Origin: an uncultured Phaeodactylibacter sp.
GTDB lineage: Bacteria; Bacteroidota; Bacteroidia; Chitinophagales; Saprospiraceae
DNA length: 8,391 bases
Assembly (NCBI GenBank): GCA_913062745.1
Contig: CAJXXJ010000133.1
Coordinates: forward strand, 1 to 8,391
Reading direction: 5' to 3'
Part shown: in pieces, positions 6,578-8,391 of the stretch
Position numbering within the stretch: the stretch's first letter is position 1
Layout: each line of letters begins with the position of its first letter
Notes under the pieces: generated by a model
Seen by the model: only the letters and a program-made list of their open reading frames with translations
What the model was told of the DNA's origin: nothing
Databases searched by the model: none
Position numbers and translations under genes: made by a program

Positions 6578-6613
6578 TTGAAGGCATAAGCCCGGCATTT
6601 TGTCTTAATTTTG
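6578..6613 (+). promoter_or_regulatory. Probable promoter of the OmpA-type lipoprotein operon
   Basis: TAATTTTG (6606-6613) matches TAnnTTTG exactly. The nearest upstream TTG (6578-6580) is 25 nt away, longer than usual. A start near 6620 would give a leader of nearly 90 nt before the ATG at 6708, in which I see no clear structure. Confidence 0.45.
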
Positions 6614-6707
6614 TTTTACTTTACAGTATGCAGTGATGCCCTGATGCCGGCAAGGATACTGCCCGGATTATACATCAGGCGTGCTTTTTTAACACAACCG
6701 ATGCCAT

Positions 6708-7697
6708 ATGAAATACCTTTTTCCTGCACTGCTCCTCAGCCTCGCAGTGCTGTCCAGCTGTGTAACCAAAAAAGAATACCAGGAACTGGAAGAAGCCAAC
6801 AAAGACCTTAGTGATAAGGCAGGCGCCACCGATTCTCTGCAGAATCAGTACAACAAACTGGCCGAGGAAGCCCGGCAGCTTGAAATCGAGCTGCGCAACA
6901 CCCGCCTTGATCTGGAAGAACTGGTAGCGACCAACCAAAACCTTTACCGCAGCTACGATGATGCCTTGGACCGCATGCAGCAAATCCTCAGGGAGCGCAA
7001 TGAACTGGATGAAACTGCTTCTTACGAAAAGCTCAATATGCAGCAGCAGCTAACCGAGCAGCAGCGTTCCCTTGACGGCAACCGGGACAAACTGGAAAGC
7101 CTGGAGTACGAGCTGTACCAAAAAGACAACCGCCTGAACGTCATGCAATACGACTACAGCAGCATGAAGGGCACCATGCAGGAAAAAGACATCCGCATCC
7201 GGGAACTGGAACAAATGCTCAACCTCAAGGAAAACAGCATGCGTACGGTGCGGGCGGACCTCGATGATGTCGTAGCTCAGTTCTCCGGCAGAGACCTCAG
7301 TGTAGAGCAGCGCGGCGGCAAGCTGTACGTCTCCCTGAGCTCAGATTTGCTGTTTCCCAGCGGCAGCGTATCCATCAACCGGGCAGGGCGCAGCGCTCTG
7401 CAACGGCTGGCCAATGCGCTCAAAAACAACCCGGACATCGACCTGCTTGTGGAAGGCCATACCGACAATCAGGGGGATGCGCTCATGAACTGGAACCTTA
7501 GCGTAGACCGCGCCGTAGCTGTTACCAATGTGCTGACCAGTTTCGGCGTCAACCCTGAGCGGATCACCGCTGCCGGGCGCGGTGAATACATGCCTGTTGC
7601 CGGCAATGAGAGCGCAGCCGGGCGAGCCCGCAACCGGCGCACAGAGATCGTTATCTCACCCAAACTGGATGAGATCTACGAATTGCTGAGCAACTAA
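6708..7697 (+). CDS. OmpA-type peptidoglycan-binding lipoprotein with coiled coil
   Basis: A 329-residue outer-membrane lipoprotein. The signal peptide ends in the lipobox LSSC (C18). Residues 20-190 are strongly charged, with heptad-like Leu/Glu/Arg/Gln repeats (for example QLEIELRNTRLDLEEL, RIRELEQMLNLKE), indicating a long alpha-helical coiled coil that could span much of the periplasm. Residues 205-318 are an OmpA/MotB C-terminal domain: LYVSLSSDLLFPSGSVSI, LLVEGHTDNQG (246-256), NWNLSVDRAVAV (261-272) and RARNRRTEIVI (306-316). D253 of HTDN and R268 of DRA, 15 residues apart, match the pair that holds the diaminopimelate residue in characterised OmpA domains, so cell-wall binding should be intact. 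It probably tethers the outer membrane or a partner complex to the wall. It is followed after 6 nt by the metalloprotease gene, suggesting one transcript. Confidence 0.92.
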   Translation: MKYLFPALLLSLAVLSSCVTKKEYQELEEANKDLSDKAGATDSLQNQYNKLAEEARQLEIELRNTRLDLEELVATNQNLYRSYDDALDRMQQILRERNELDETASYEKLNMQQQLTEQQRSLDGNRDKLESLEYELYQKDNRLNVMQYDYSSMKGTMQEKDIRIRELEQMLNLKENSMRTVRADLDDVVAQFSGRDLSVEQRGGKLYVSLSSDLLFPSGSVSINRAGRSALQRLANALKNNPDIDLLVEGHTDNQGDALMNWNLSVDRAVAVTNVLTSFGVNPERITAAGRGEYMPVAGNESAAGRARNRRTEIVISPKLDEIYELLSN

Positions 7698-7703
7698 GCA
7701 AGT

Positions 7704-8391
7704 ATGAAAAGCATTTTGGCCGGCCTGCTGCTCTGGCTTGCGCTGCAGCCACTGGTGGCTCAGCAACGATGTGGCGCAGACTACCAGCCTGCAACCATGC
7801 AGGCAACAGAGCCAGCGGTAGCCGGGCGGTCCGTCTTTACCCTTCCCATCGTGGTTCATGTTGTCTGGCACAGCCCGGAAGAGAACATCAGCGATGAACA
7901 GGTGCACTCCCAGGTGGAAGTGCTGAACGCCGACTTCCGGGCGGTGAACCCGGAAGCCGGGCAGGTGCTCCCTCCCTTTAGCGGAGCAGCTGCGGATACG
8001 GAAATAGAATTCTGCCTGGTCGCCATCACCCGCACCCAAACCGATGTGGAAGGCATTGCGACCCGTTTCGCCAACGGCAGGCGCAGGGTCTGCCATACTG
8101 AACTGGGCGGGCAGGACGCCATACACCCCGACCGCTACATCAATATTTGGGTGGCAGGCCGGGACGATGGCACCCTGGGCAGCGCTACCTTCCCGCAGGA
8201 AGGTCAGGAAAACCCTCAGGAAGACGGGCTGTTTCTGCGGCCCGATGTTTTTGGCACCACCGGCAGCGTTAGCCCGCCCTACCCCCTCGGGCGCAGCACT
8301 ACGCATGAAATGGGGCACTATCTGAACCTTCAGCACCCCTGGGGCAGCGGTGCGGACAACTTCAGCTGCACCGGAGACGATGGTGTAGCGG
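7704..8391 (+). CDS. Secreted M43 (pappalysin/cytophagalysin) metalloprotease, N-terminal part
   Basis: The reading frame from the ATG at 7704 stays open to the window edge, giving 229 residues of an incomplete gene. Residues 1-19 are a signal peptide (GLLLWLALQPLVA/Q). A short pro-region leads to LPIVVHVVWHSPEENISDEQVHSQVEVLNADFR (47-79), a block typical of M43 proteases, then IEFCLVAI (101-108), YINIWVA (145-151) and the zinc site HEMGHYLNLQHPWG (201-214), which fits H-E-x-x-H-x-x-N/G-x-x-H with H201, H205 and H211 as zinc ligands and E202 as catalytic base. The SCTGDDGVA that follows fits the conserved Cys and DD segment downstream of the zinc site. Such enzymes in Bacteroidota usually end in a T9SS sorting domain, which would lie beyond the edge. 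Only 6 nt separate it from the OmpA-type gene, so they are likely co-transcribed. Confidence 0.9.
   Translation, partial: MKSILAGLLLWLALQPLVAQQRCGADYQPATMQATEPAVAGRSVFTLPIVVHVVWHSPEENISDEQVHSQVEVLNADFRAVNPEAGQVLPPFSGAAADTEIEFCLVAITRTQTDVEGIATRFANGRRRVCHTELGGQDAIHPDRYINIWVAGRDDGTLGSATFPQEGQENPQEDGLFLRPDVFGTTGSVSPPYPLGRSTTHEMGHYLNLQHPWGSGADNFSCTGDDGVA

Noticed and set aside
6541..6597. Short inverted repeat GGGCA/TGCCC (6541-6558) and direct repeat GCCCGGCA (6555 and 6590) in the divergent gap
   Set aside because: A 5-bp stem and an 8-mer repeat rich in C and G are expected by chance in this composition; no operator can be supported.
7656..8336. Minus-strand open frame of 226 codons opposite the end of the OmpA-type gene and the protease
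   Set aside because: The plus strand carries the M43 zinc motif and a signal peptide in frame, so the minus frame is a shadow.

Overview
The window reads as chromosome of a Bacteroidota member, probably a Saprospiria-type marine or environmental lineage with fairly high G+C. Supporting signs are a C-terminal type IX secretion (T9SS) sorting domain, matches to the Bacteroidota -7 promoter element TAnnTTTG in most of the non-coding gaps, no clear Shine-Dalgarno sequences, a MnmA of the Bacteroidota form, and an M43 cytophagalysin-type protease. The lineage below phylum is inference. I see no rRNA, tRNA, CRISPR array, IS element or phage gene. Coding density is high and the longest gap is about 200 nt.

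Layout. (1) 1-291, minus: N-terminal part of a family 2 glycosyltransferase cut by the window edge. (2) 403-2268, plus: an exported T9SS cargo built on an alpha-amylase (GH13) barrel. All three catalytic carboxylate positions appear substituted and domain B is missing, so it looks like a pseudoenzyme. (3) 2263-4672, minus: a tight three-gene operon mnmA - lipoprotein - rimM, with 1-nt and 4-nt start/stop overlaps. It pairs tRNA 2-thiouridylation and 30S maturation with an unknown lipoprotein. Its end collides tail to tail with the amylase-like gene in a 6-nt overlap formed by the two stop codons. (4) 4673-4875: divergent promoter region for mnmA and an rlpA-like gene. (5) 4876-5802, plus: RlpA-like double-psi beta-barrel plus SPOR protein. 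(6) 5806-5848: strong bidirectional terminator. (7) 5863-6507, minus: lipoprotein carrying a cohesin-like domain on an Ala/Pro/Glu tether. (8) 6508-6707: second divergent promoter region. (9) 6708-7697, plus: coiled-coil OmpA-type lipoprotein, followed after 6 nt by (10) a secreted M43 metalloprotease that runs off the right edge.

Common theme: most of the window encodes cell-envelope and secreted proteins (peptidoglycan-interacting RlpA/SPOR and OmpA domains, three predicted lipoproteins, a T9SS cargo, a secreted protease) around one translation-related operon. No defence or mobile system was found. The most unusual items are the inactivated amylase scaffold, the dockerin-like calcium loop in the operon lipoprotein together with a nearby cohesin-like lipoprotein, and the Glu-to-Asp change at the catalytic position of the RlpA domain.
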